Below are positions 36,507 to 47,196 of a DNA stretch of 58,442 nt, piece by piece (the first letter of the stretch is position 1; the number at the start of each line of letters is the position of its first letter). The notes beneath the pieces were generated by a model. The model saw nothing but the letters and a program-made list of their open reading frames with translations, ran no database searches and was not told where the DNA came from. A program made the translations under genes and the position numbers. Origin of the DNA: an uncultured bacterium (GTDB taxonomy: Bacteria; Verrucomicrobiota; Kiritimatiellia; PWTM01); contig CAKZPT010000054.1 of the NCBI GenBank assembly GCA_937139365.1, positions 1 to 58,442 on the forward strand, read 5' to 3'.

Positions 36507-37268
36507 CGAAGCCCGCCGGCCGCCCTAGGCGTGTTCCAGAGGCGGTTGGGGCGGGGCGCGGTGTTGGCGAGCCAGTAGTAATTCGTCGTCGTGATCCGCT
36601 CCACGTGTCCGTCCGCGCAGGCGATGGTCGCGCGCGAAAAATGCCGCCATGTGACGCCCTCATGAGGAAAGTTGCTCCCGTCCCACCACCATCCGATCGA
36701 GGCGGTCCCCTCCCAGGGCTCCCAGAAGATGACGTCGTCGACCTTGAACTCGCTCACCAGATGCGTACGCCACTGCCGGCGGTCAGTCAGAAACGGCGCG
36801 CCGCCGTAGCGACAGACCGAGCCGTTCATGCAGTAGCTGGTGATCATGCGGGTGTTGTAGGGGCGGTTGGTCACGGCGTCGGGATCACCGAAGTCCGGTT
36901 GCGGATCGGCGGGGCAACGGTACACGCGGTGGTTGCCTAGGTAGCGCCAGAGCTGGCCCGCCTCAAGGTCCTGGAGACGGTCCATCCGCGCCTTGTCATA
37001 GAGCCAGCCGATCTTGGTCCGCTTGCGCCCCACCGCTGCCCCAGTTGGGCCCCGGCCACTCGCCGCGGTTCTGGCCCGCGTACACCAACGCCGCGCCAAC
37101 GATCTGGCGCAGGTTATTGCCGCATCCCAGCAGAAACGCCTCGTCGCGTAGACGCCCCATCGAGGGCAACAGCATCGACATCAGAATCGCGATGACCCCG
37201 ATCACCACCAGCAGCTCGATCAGCGTAAATCCGACCCGCCGGGCGCGCATGTCGTCACCCGGTTCCAT
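36503..37268 (-). pseudogene. Pseudopilin with H-X9-DG motif, one frameshift
   Basis: From ATG 37268 (GGAGG seven bases upstream) the protein begins with a short basic leader and the type III signal [20 protein letters not shown], cleaved after Gly, then [36 protein letters not shown] and EWPGPNWGS. Near 37030 the frame changes and continues with [41 protein letters not shown] and the C-terminal HFSRATIACADGHVE, which is the H-X9-DG motif of the DUF1559-type pseudopilins that abound in Planctomycetes and Lentisphaerota/Verrucomicrobiota. Whole length would be about 250 residues. It stands first in a coupled group with two small genes. Confidence 0.8.
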
Positions 37269-37368
37269 TCTGCGGCCTCCGCCCGTGCCGGCCAACCCGG
37301 CGCGGGCCGGCGCCGCCTTGACGGAGGCCCACGGGATCGATAGCGTGGACCGCTCGATTCGAGCTGCG

Positions 37369-38060
37369 ATGAACGACGACCAGCCGCCGATCCGCATCCT
37401 GCCGTCGTTGCTGGCGGCGGACTTCGGCCGCTTCGCCGACGAGTGCCGTCGGGCGGAGGCGGCGGGAGCCGACGCGTTGCATCTCGACATCATGGACGGC
37501 CATTTCGTCCGGAACATCAGCTTCGGGCCGGACGTGGTGCGGATGGCGCGCAGGTCGTGCGGGTTGCCGTTGAGCGTCCATCTGATGATCGAGCGGCCCG
37601 ACCTCTACGCGGAGGTCTTTGCGGAGGCCGGCGCCTCGATCGTGCTGGTGCACGTCGAGGCCCCCGCTGCGCCCCTCCCCGTGCTGCAACGGTTCCGTGA
37701 GCTAGGGGTCCGGGCGGGGATCACGTTGAATCCCGAGACGCCCTTGGAGCTGGCCTCGGAGTGCCTCGGCAGCGGTCTGGTGGACGAGGTGCTGCTGATG
37801 ACTGTCCATCCGGGGTTCGGGGGGCAGTCGTTTCTGTCCGATGTCCTGCCCAAGATGGAGGGCCTCCGGCGTCGCTGCCCGGATCTGGACATCTCGGTGG
37901 ACGGAGGTATCGGAGACGAGACGGCGGCCCGATGCGCGGCGGCGGGGGCCAACGTGCTGATCGCCGGCACGACGTTGTTCCGGGCGCCAGACATGGCCGC
38001 CGCGATCCGGTCCATGCGATCGTCGGCGGAGGAGGCCCGGCGGGCCGCCGGGGCCGGCGC

Positions 38061-38064
<4 letters not shown>
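37369..38064 (+). CDS. rpe: Ribulose-phosphate 3-epimerase
   Basis: 231 residues from ATG 37369. [37 protein letters not shown] (metal His/Asp), [11 protein letters not shown], the block [24 protein letters not shown] (metal) and [12 protein letters not shown] (phosphate) are the complete active-site set. It interconverts ribulose-5-P and xylulose-5-P in the pentose phosphate pathway. The stop overlaps the lepA start by ATGA. Confidence 0.95.
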
Positions 38065-39862
<1,798 letters not shown>

Positions 39863-39866
<4 letters not shown>

Positions 39867-41047
39867 TGCGCGTGGATGGCGGTGGGTCGCAGCGAGGGGC
39901 ACGGCCGGGGATCCCCGGCGCGCTGCTCGCCGCGTGGCGCCGGCGCCGGCTGCGAAAGCGGGCGAGGGAGGTGCTCCACCACGCCCGGCACGTCCGGGCG
40001 ATGCGCGAGGACGTTGCCTCCACGGAGGATCTGGAGGCGGCAGCCGAACTCGAGCGCCACGTCGAGGCCGCCGCTCGCCGCGGTGATGTGGCCGCGTTCG
40101 ACGCCGAGACACGGCGGCTCGACGAGGCCCTGGCACGCATCGCTCCGCCCAGCAAATGGCCGCGCGTCCGCGAGTTCGTCGAGCTCGTGGCGGTGGCCGG
40201 ATCGGTGGCGATGGGTTTGCGTTGTTATTTTGTACAGCCCTTCCGCATTCCGACGGGCTCGATGCAACCCACCATGTTCGGGGTTCAGGTCGCAGAGCAG
40301 TCGCGGCGTCGCTGGTGGGACCTGCCGCCGTTGTCGCTGGCGGGCTGGGCCCTCTTCGGCGAGGGATACGTCGAGGTCCGGGCCCGGTGCAACGGCTACG
40401 TGGGCATGCCCGTTCCATCAAGCGACGGCGACTACCTCCTGTTGCCGGTGCGGGAACGCCCGGCGGCTCCGGGCGACCGCGATGGAGGAGTCCTCCACCG
40501 CGTTCGCGCACGCCTGCCGTTGCGGGTCACGCTTAACGAGTTCGTGACCGCCGGGCAGGTGCTGGCCTCAGGCCGGGTGACGATCGGAGACCACGTGTTC
40601 GTGGACAAGATCCGCTACAACTTCTTCAAACCCCGCCGCGGCGACATCATCGTCTTCGACACCACCGCGATCGATTATCCGGACCTTCGCGGGGATTTCT
40701 ACATCAAGCGGCTGGCCGGCCTTCCAAACGAGCAGATTTCGATCCGCCCCCCGCACCTGGTCGCCGACGACCGGACGGTCGAGTCGCCCGAGCCGTTCCG
40801 GCGGCTGGTCCACGATCCCCGGTACCATGGATACCAGTTGGCCGGCGGCGCCGCCCACCGCCGTCCCGTACTCGCCGAGCCGGGCGACGTTCTCCAACTC
40901 GGACCTGACGAGTTTCTCCCGTTGGGCGACAACACGCGCAGCAGCCTCGACGGGCGGTATTTCGGCCCGATCCACCGGTCCGCTCTGGTCGGGCCGGCCT
41001 TCATGATCTACTGGCCCCTCTCGCGACGGTGGGGCCCGGTGCGCTGA
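39863..41047 (+). CDS. lepB: Signal peptidase I, enlarged
   Basis: 394 residues, longer than the 250-330 of typical enzymes. An arginine-rich coiled-coil N-terminus of about 100 residues precedes the membrane helix (VELVAVAGSVAMGLRCYFV). The catalytic Ser is in PFRIPTGSMQPTMFG. An inserted domain of about 110 residues separates it from the Lys block VFVDKIRYNFFKPRRGDIIVF, YIKRLAGLPNEQI and the closing LGDNTRSSLDGRYFG. The insertion and N-terminal extension resemble PVC-type SPase I. It releases exported proteins from the inner membrane, of which this window encodes many. It is ATGA-coupled to lepA. Confidence 0.92.
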
Positions 41048-41112
41048 TTCGGCCGGACGCCGTTCTTGCGCCGGTCGCACGCGAAGTCTATGTTGATCGC
41101 GGTCACCGCTTC

Positions 41113-41892
41113 ATGGTGCGCGATCTCCATGTCCACACGTTCTTCTCGCCCTGCGCGGAGCCGACGATGAGTTTCGCCAACGTCATGGAGGCCGCCGCGG
41201 ACGCGAGCCTGGCCGAAGTTGGACTGACGGATCACCCGCACCGCCCCGGCCTCGCACGCCACCTCCAAGCGCTGGACCGGCTCCGGGAGACTCAACGGGG
41301 TCCCGTCCACGTGTGGCTCGGCGCCGAACTGGAGGTGACCGGGTTTCAGCAGCTTGCAATTCCGCCGGCCGAGCTCCCTCACGCGGATTACCTCCTCGCT
41401 GCCGCGTCGCACTACCAACTGCCCGGAGGCGCGATGGTCGTATGGCCGGATGACCCTGTCACCTGGGCGGACCGCCTAATGACCGACCTGGAGAATGCCG
41501 TCGGCTCCGGCGCCCACGTGATTGCGCATCCGTTTTATGCCTACATCCTCGTGCAACCGGTGCCTGGCGTGCGCCGCCCGGCGCTGGACGACATCCTTGG
41601 GGAGATTCGCCCTGCCCGCGTGGACCGTTGGATCGAACGCGTGGCAGAGGAGGGGATGGCGCTGGAGATCAGCCCCCGTTTGTGCGTCCATCTCGGGCTC
41701 GAATCGTTCATCGAGGAGGTGTACCGTCGCGCCCGGCAGGCGGGGGTGCGTTTTGCCCCGGGCAGCGACGCCCACCGGCCGGGCGCGGTCGGCCGGCTTG
41801 GCCAGGCGGAACACCTCGCCCGCCGGCTGGGATTGACCGACGAGGATTGGTGGAGTCCGACTCTTGCCATTCGCGCCCGGCGCAACCGATGA
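41113..41892 (+). CDS. PHP-domain metal-dependent phosphoesterase
   Basis: 259 residues from ATG 41113 (GTG 41116 is an alternative). Metal-binding PHP blocks are RDLHVHTFFSPCAE, VGLTDHPHRPG, GAELEV, the His in ASHYQLPGG, AHVIAHPFYAY and the final GSDAHRPGAVG. This is a three-metal hydrolase fold, with members that act on histidinol phosphate, nucleotides or DNA polymerase domains. The natural substrate is unknown. It sits 21 bases before the HAD phosphatase, probably in the same operon as the nucleoside-salvage genes. Confidence 0.85.
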   Translation: MVRDLHVHTFFSPCAEPTMSFANVMEAAADASLAEVGLTDHPHRPGLARHLQALDRLRETQRGPVHVWLGAELEVTGFQQLAIPPAELPHADYLLAAASHYQLPGGAMVVWPDDPVTWADRLMTDLENAVGSGAHVIAHPFYAYILVQPVPGVRRPALDDILGEIRPARVDRWIERVAEEGMALEISPRLCVHLGLESFIEEVYRRARQAGVRFAPGSDAHRPGAVGRLGQAEHLARRLGLTDEDWWSPTLAIRARRNR

Positions 41893-41913
41893 CGAGGGCA
41901 CGGGGGACGCGCG

Positions 41914-42615
41914 ATGAGGCGTTTCACCGTGGTGTTGGCGGACATCGATGGCACGCTGCTGCACGCCGACGGAGCCGGCCGGCGCGCATTTCAAACCGCA
42001 TTTCGCGAGACTTTTAGCGTGGGAGCGGACTTGGCGAAAGTCGACTTTGCCGGCGCAACGGACCTCGGCATTCTCGCCGGTTTGCTCGCCAGCGATGGCC
42101 GCGCGTTGTCCCGCGAGGACGTCGCCAGGTTTTTTGAGCGCTTGGAGCGCGACCTCGCCGAGGCCCTGGCCGGAGCCACGGTCACCGCCGTGCCCGGCGC
42201 ATCGCCGCTCGTCCGCAAGCTGACGGGGCGGTCCGATGTCGCACTCGGGCTCCTGACCGGCAACGCGCGCCGGTGCGCGCGGCTCAAGCTCGCCGCGGCC
42301 GGTTTTGACCCCGGCTGGTTCCGCTTCGGAGGCTACGGGGACGAATTCGCCGACCGCTGCGACATCGCCCGGGCGGCGGTCGACCGGGCGCCGGCGCCGG
42401 CGGGCGTCCGGCGGACGTTCTGCGTGCTGGGCGACACCCCCGCGGACGTTGGGGCGGCCCGGGCGATCGGCGCCCGCGCGCTGACCGTCGCCGGCGTTCG
42501 GTTTTCCCGTGTGGACCTGGTCCGGGCCGGCGCCGATTTGGTCGTGGATGACCTGAACGACACGAACGGCCTAGAGGCCTGGATCTGCGAAGAGGGAGGG
42601 AGGGAGCGGCCATGA
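41914..42615 (+). CDS. HAD-superfamily phosphatase (phosphoglycolate phosphatase-like)
   Basis: 233 residues. Motif I DIDGT is at 10-14, a four-helix cap follows, motif II Thr is in LGLLTGNARRC, and motifs III and IV include LGDTPADVGAARAIGA. It resembles phosphoglycolate/pyrophosphate phosphatases of the Gph group. As the gene coupled by ATGA to deoC in a nucleoside-salvage operon, it may dephosphorylate a sugar phosphate or nucleotide; this is inference. Confidence 0.85.
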   Translation: MRRFTVVLADIDGTLLHADGAGRRAFQTAFRETFSVGADLAKVDFAGATDLGILAGLLASDGRALSREDVARFFERLERDLAEALAGATVTAVPGASPLVRKLTGRSDVALGLLTGNARRCARLKLAAAGFDPGWFRFGGYGDEFADRCDIARAAVDRAPAPAGVRRTFCVLGDTPADVGAARAIGARALTVAGVRFSRVDLVRAGADLVVDDLNDTNGLEAWICEEGGRERP

Positions 42616-43328
42616 CTGCCAAGCCGCGGCGGCCGGCGGCGCCCGCCATCACGCCGGCCGAAATGGCCCGGCGCATCGATCACACCCTGCTGAAACCTCA
42701 GGCCACCGCCGCCGACATCCTTCGCCTCTGCGACGAGGCACGGATGGCCGCGATGGCCGCCGTGTGCGTGAATCCGGTCTATGTGCCACTGGCCGCCGAG
42801 CGACTGACCGGCAGCGACGTGCGGGTGTGCACGGTGGTTGGATTTCCCCTCGGCGCGACGGCGACCGCCGTCAAAGTCTTGGAGGCCCGTCTGGCGATCG
42901 AGTCCGGTGCCCGCGAGATCGACTCGGTGATGTTCGTCGGAGGGCTGAAGGGCGGCGACGAGACAGCCGTGCTGGACGACCTCCGCGCCGTGGCGGAGGT
43001 TTGCCGTAGCACGGGGGCCCTGTGTAAGGTGATCCTCGAGACCTGCCTTCTGACCGATGAGGAGAAGGACCGAGCGGTTGAGCTCGCCGCCCGAAGCGGG
43101 GCCCATTACGTCAAAACCTCCACCGGTTTTGGTGCCGCCGGCGCGACGGTCGAGGACGTGACAAGGCTGGCCGCACGGGCGCATCCGCTGGGGGTGTGCG
43201 TGAAGGCCTCCGGCGGCATCCGCTCGCTCGACGACGCCCTGCGGATGCTGGCGGCCGGAGCCGACCGCATCGGTACGAGCAACGGCGCCGCAATCCTTCG
43301 CGAACTCGAGGGACGGACGTCAGCGTGA
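42612..43328 (+). CDS. deoC: Deoxyribose-phosphate aldolase
   Basis: 238 residues. ARRIDHTLLKPQATAADI, VCVNPVYVPLAAERL, VGFPLGATATAVKVLEA, the active-site Asp region GAREIDSVMFVGGLKGG, CKVILETCLLT, the Schiff-base Lys in YVKTSTGFGAAGATVEDV, and VKASGGIRSLDDAL form the full set. It splits deoxyribose-5-P into acetaldehyde and glyceraldehyde-3-P. Its stop overlaps the start of deoB (GTGA). Confidence 0.95.
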   Translation: MTAKPRRPAAPAITPAEMARRIDHTLLKPQATAADILRLCDEARMAAMAAVCVNPVYVPLAAERLTGSDVRVCTVVGFPLGATATAVKVLEARLAIESGAREIDSVMFVGGLKGGDETAVLDDLRAVAEVCRSTGALCKVILETCLLTDEEKDRAVELAARSGAHYVKTSTGFGAAGATVEDVTRLAARAHPLGVCVKASGGIRSLDDALRMLAAGADRIGTSNGAAILRELEGRTSA

Positions 43329-44494
43329 GGGCGACCCTGATCGTCCTCGACTCCTGCGGGATCGGCCCAGCGCCCGATGCGGCCGAATACGGGGACGAGG
43401 GGGCGGCGACGCTGCCGCACGTCAGCTCAGCCGTCGGCGGCCTGCGATTGCCCACGTTCCAGCGGCTCGGCCTGGGCAATATCCCCGGACTCTTTGGCGG
43501 ACCGCCGATCGCCGGCGTGCCGCCCGCCGCCGCGCCGCTGGCTTCCTTCGGCGCAATGGAGGAGATGTCTGAGGGCAAGGACACCATCACCGGGCACTGG
43601 GAGATCGCCGGTCTGTGCCTCCGCCCCGGTTTTGCGCGCTTTGCACCGGGGCCGCCGTCGTTCCCGCCGGACCTGATCCGCGAATTCGAAAGCCGTACGA
43701 ACCGCCCCGTCATCGGCAACAAGGCCGCCGACGGCGTCGCGATCATGAACGAGCTGGGCGCCGAGCAGATGCGCAGCGGCGCCTGGATCGTCTACACAAG
43801 CGCCGACTCGGTCTTCCAGATCTGCGCCCACGAGGAGGTCATCCCGCTCGACGAACTGTACCGGGCCTGCAAGATCGCGCGGGAACTTTGCGATCCGCTG
43901 CGCGTGGGCCGGGTGATTGCGCGTCCCTTCCGGGGCCGGCCCGGGGACTTTCGCCGCACCCCAAACCGGCGGGATTTCGCGTACCGGCCCGGCGAGCCGA
44001 CCGTACTCGAGAGGTTGGCCGCGGCGGGCCATTCCGTCGTCGCCATTGGAAAGATCGAGGACATCTTCGCCCGCCGTGGGATCACCGCCTCCGAACACAC
44101 GGGCACCTCTGCGGATTCGCGCGCGGCGGTCGTCCGCTGGTTCCGGGCGATGGACCATGGGCTGCTGTTCGCCAACTTCATCGACTTCGACATGAACTTC
44201 GGGCACCGCCGCGATCCCGTCGGCTATGCGTCCGAACTGGAACGGACGGACCGATGGATGGCGAAATTCCTGCCCGAACTAGGCCCGTCCGACGCCCTCA
44301 TCCTGTGCGCCGACCACGGGAACGATCCGACCTTCCGAGGTTCGGACCATACGCGAGAACGGGTCCCGCTGCTGGTCGTCCGCCCGGGCATGCCAGGCCG
44401 TCCGCTCGGGGTGCGCCGCGGGTTCATGGATGTGGCGGCAACTTTGGCGGACTGGTTTGGCCTCCCCCCATGGCCCCGTGGCCGGCCGTTGTAA
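43325..44494 (+). CDS. deoB: Phosphopentomutase
   Basis: 389 residues from GTG 43325. The alkaline-phosphatase-like metal sites are LDSCGIGPAPDAAEYGD at the start, the phosphorylated Thr block KDTITGHWEI, TSADSVFQICAHEE, FIDFDMNFGHRRD and CADHGNDPTFRGSDHTRE. It moves phosphate between C1 and C5 of (deoxy)ribose, linking nucleoside phosphorolysis to deoC and the pentose phosphate pathway. It is coupled to deoC by GTGA. Confidence 0.95.
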   Translation: MRATLIVLDSCGIGPAPDAAEYGDEGAATLPHVSSAVGGLRLPTFQRLGLGNIPGLFGGPPIAGVPPAAAPLASFGAMEEMSEGKDTITGHWEIAGLCLRPGFARFAPGPPSFPPDLIREFESRTNRPVIGNKAADGVAIMNELGAEQMRSGAWIVYTSADSVFQICAHEEVIPLDELYRACKIARELCDPLRVGRVIARPFRGRPGDFRRTPNRRDFAYRPGEPTVLERLAAAGHSVVAIGKIEDIFARRGITASEHTGTSADSRAAVVRWFRAMDHGLLFANFIDFDMNFGHRRDPVGYASELERTDRWMAKFLPELGPSDALILCADHGNDPTFRGSDHTRERVPLLVVRPGMPGRPLGVRRGFMDVAATLADWFGLPPWPRGRPL

Positions 44495-44564
44495 GCGTCG
44501 GCGGCGCTCAGGGTGGCGGCGGGGGCGTGCGTGTGCCATAGTAGCTACCGGAGCGAGAGCGGCC

Positions 44565-45884
44565 GTGATCGTCCCACAGTGGGTCATCGAGAAGAAGCGC
44601 GACGGGCAGGCGCTCGCTGCCGACGAAATTCGAGAGTTCATCCTCGGATTCACCCGCGGCGAAATCCCCGATTACCAGGCCTCGGCCTTCGCGATGGCGG
44701 TGCTGTTCCGCGGGATGACGCCGGACGAGACCGCCGTTCTCACCGATGCGATGCTGCACTCCGGCGGGCGACTGGACCTCACCCGCATCGCCGGTCCGAA
44801 GGTGGACAAGCACTCCACCGGCGGGGTGGGGGATAAGACCTCGCTGGTTCTGGGGCCGCTGCTGGCCGCCTGCGGCGCGCGGGTTCCCATGATCTCCGGC
44901 CGGGGGCTCGGCCTAACCGGCGGCACGCTCGATAAACTCGAGTCCATTCCCGGCTTCCAGACCCGTCTCTCCGAGGAGCAGGCCGTGGCGGTGTTGGCGG
45001 ACGTCGGGTGCGTCATGATCGGTCCGACCGCCCGGATCGCGCCGGCCGATCGGAAGCTCTACGCGTTGCGCGACGTCACCGGCACGGTCCCCTCAATCCC
45101 GCTGATCGTCGCCAGCATTCTTTCGAAAAAGCTCGCCGAGGGCATTGAGGCTCTCGTCCTTGACGTGAAATGGGGGCGGGGGGCGTTCATGAAGGAGTTG
45201 GATGGCGCCCGCCGGCTGGCGGCGATGCTGGTGGCCACCTCGCACCGCATGGGGCTGCGCGCCCGGGCATTGCTGACGGATATGAACCAGCCGTTGGGGA
45301 GTGCCGTCGGCAACGCTTTGGAGGTGCGCGAGGCGGTGGCGATCCTCACCGGCGCGGCCGGCGGCGATGTGCGCGATCTGGCGATCGAGCTGGGCGCCGA
45401 GCTGCTGGAGATGACGCACCTGGCCTCCAATCGAGCGAACGCCATGGAACGGTTGAACCGGGCGCTGACGTCCGGCGAGGCGGCCATGGTTTTCCAACGG
45501 ATGATCGCGGCGCAGGGCGGCGAGGCTCGGGTCGTGGAGCACCCTGGGCTTCTGCCGGCCGCGGAGATTGTCGCCCCGCTGACGGCGCCCACAACGGGCT
45601 GGATCGGGGCGGTGGACGCGGAAAGGGTGGCGCGCGCCGCGGTGATTCTCGGGGCTGGGCGCCGCACGGTAGACGATGCGGTGGATCCGGCGGTGGGGGT
45701 GGACGAGGTCGCCGGTGTCGGCACAAGGGTGCACCGGGGCGACCCCCTCGCCGTGATCCACGCCAACGACGAGGCGCGCTGCGACGAGGCGCGGCGATGG
45801 TTGTCGGGGGCGTTCGTCTTCTCCGACGAGCCCGTCCCGCGGCCGCAGTGGGTGACCGAACGGCACGAAGGGCCCCCAGCATGA
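44565..45884 (+). CDS. pdp: Pyrimidine-nucleoside phosphorylase
   Basis: 439 residues from GTG 44565. PQWVIEKKRDGQALAADEI opens the alpha domain, DYQASAFAMAVLFRGMT follows, the family signature reads KHSTGGVGDKTSLVLGPL, and SGRGLGLTGGTLDKLESIPG is next. LDVKWGRGAFMKEL and a C-terminal beta domain complete it. It cleaves thymidine, deoxyuridine and/or uridine with phosphate. Whether it is a broad Pdp or a DeoA cannot be settled by eye. It follows deoB after 70 bases and is ATGA-coupled to the purine phosphorylase. Confidence 0.92.
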   Translation: MIVPQWVIEKKRDGQALAADEIREFILGFTRGEIPDYQASAFAMAVLFRGMTPDETAVLTDAMLHSGGRLDLTRIAGPKVDKHSTGGVGDKTSLVLGPLLAACGARVPMISGRGLGLTGGTLDKLESIPGFQTRLSEEQAVAVLADVGCVMIGPTARIAPADRKLYALRDVTGTVPSIPLIVASILSKKLAEGIEALVLDVKWGRGAFMKELDGARRLAAMLVATSHRMGLRARALLTDMNQPLGSAVGNALEVREAVAILTGAAGGDVRDLAIELGAELLEMTHLASNRANAMERLNRALTSGEAAMVFQRMIAAQGGEARVVEHPGLLPAAEIVAPLTAPTTGWIGAVDAERVARAAVILGAGRRTVDDAVDPAVGVDEVAGVGTRVHRGDPLAVIHANDEARCDEARRWLSGAFVFSDEPVPRPQWVTERHEGPPA

Positions 45885-46729
45885 ATGGCACGCTCGGCGC
45901 AATCGATCTGCAGGTGCTCCGCGGCGCCGAGGCCGCCGTTCGGGCTCGATGGCCATCGGTGCCATCGCCAGCGGGCGGAATGATTCTCGGCTCCGGGTGG
46001 GGAGAGGTGGCGGCGGCCTGGGAGGAGGTCGGTTGCCTTTCCTACGACGAGATTCCGGGCCTGGGACGGCCCGGCGTCGCCGGCCATGTCGGCCGACTGT
46101 CGCGGGTGCGGCTGGGCAACGGCGGCGAGCTTTGGATCTTCCAGGGCCGGCGTCACTGGTACGAGGGGGTCGGCTGGACGCCCGTGGCCATCCCCATTCA
46201 TCTGTTGAGGACATTCGGTGCTCGTCGCTGCCTGCTGACCAACGCCGCGGGCGGGATTGCGCCGCACCTTGTACCTGGCCGGCTGATGGCGATCGCCGAC
46301 CACATTTTCACGGCAGGGTGGGGGCCCCTTGTGGGGGGGGCTCCCCCCGAGTGGGCCGCGCCGACGTTTCCCGACATGACCGAAACCTATTCCGCTTCTC
46401 TGCGCGCGCGCCTGAAGATGGCCGCCGACGCATGTGGCATCGAACTGGCCGAAGGTGTGTACGCGGCCGTGGCCGGTCCGCAATACGAGACACCCGCGGA
46501 GGTGCGGGCGCTTCGTGCCCTCGGCGCGGACGCCGTCGGAATGTCGACCGCGCCCGAAGCCCTGCTGGCTCGCGCCGCCGGGATCGAGGTTGCCGCGGTG
46601 AGCTGCATTTCCAATGCGGCGGCCGGCTTGGCCGGCCGGATCCTCGACCATGCCGAGGTGTTGGAGGTTCTCCGTGAGGCGGCCGGCAACGCCGCGCGCT
46701 TGCTGAAACAGTTTTGGGAGATCGCGTGA
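45881..46729 (+). CDS. Purine-nucleoside phosphorylase (trimeric, PNP/MTAP class)
   Basis: 282 residues. GGMILGSGWGEVA is the phosphate loop (usually GSGLG), then GRRHWYEG, LLTNAAGGI, DMTETYSASL, VYAAVAGPQYETPAEVRAL, ADAVGMSTAPEALLARAAG and SCISNAAAGL with the purine-binding Asn. It phosphorolyses (deoxy)guanosine and inosine. It overlaps the pyrimidine phosphorylase before (ATGA) and cytidine deaminase after (GTGA), so both nucleoside classes are handled by one operon. Confidence 0.93.
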   Translation: MNGTLGAIDLQVLRGAEAAVRARWPSVPSPAGGMILGSGWGEVAAAWEEVGCLSYDEIPGLGRPGVAGHVGRLSRVRLGNGGELWIFQGRRHWYEGVGWTPVAIPIHLLRTFGARRCLLTNAAGGIAPHLVPGRLMAIADHIFTAGWGPLVGGAPPEWAAPTFPDMTETYSASLRARLKMAADACGIELAEGVYAAVAGPQYETPAEVRALRALGADAVGMSTAPEALLARAAGIEVAAVSCISNAAAGLAGRILDHAEVLEVLREAAGNAARLLKQFWEIA

Positions 46730-47196
46730 GCCGTCTTTCCAGCGTGCGCGATGCGCTCGTGCGCGCCGCCGATGCCGCGCGTTTAGCGGCGCATGCGCCG
46801 TACTCGGGCTACCGCGTGGGCGCGGCCGTCCTGGCGTCCGACGGGAGGATGTTCAGCGGCGGCAACGTCGAGAACGCCTCCTTCGGGCTAACCATCTGTG
46901 CTGAGCGATCCGCGGTCTGCGCCGCCGTGGGCGCCGGCGTGCGCCGGATCTCCGCGGTGGCCGTCGTGGCCGATGGCCCCGCGCCCCCGACGCCGTGCGG
47001 CGCCTGCCGGCAGGTGCTGGCGGAATTTGCCGGACCGGCGACGCCCGTGTGGACCGCGTCGGCGGGTGGGCGGGGTCTTCGTTGCCGACGCCTGGGTCGC
47101 CTCCTGCCCTTTGTTTTTCGTTTTATTTCCGCATCGCCGCCTGCGGCGGCCGCCTCCCGCCATGTCTGCCCACGCCGCACCCAGTCGGGTTCTTGA
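46726..47196 (+). CDS. cdd: Cytidine deaminase
   Basis: 156 residues from GTG 46726. APYSGYRVGAAVLASDG, then NVENASFGLTICAERSAV with the zinc Cys and catalytic Glu, and the second zinc pair in PCGACRQVL are standard. TPVWTASAGG is followed by LGRLLPFVF as in relatives, but the protein runs on for about 25 residues (SPPAAAASRH and on) over the beginning of the next gene. It deaminates cytidine and deoxycytidine to feed the pyrimidine phosphorylase. Confidence 0.92.
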   Translation: MSRLSSVRDALVRAADAARLAAHAPYSGYRVGAAVLASDGRMFSGGNVENASFGLTICAERSAVCAAVGAGVRRISAVAVVADGPAPPTPCGACRQVLAEFAGPATPVWTASAGGRGLRCRRLGRLLPFVFRFISASPPAAAASRHVCPRRTQSGS

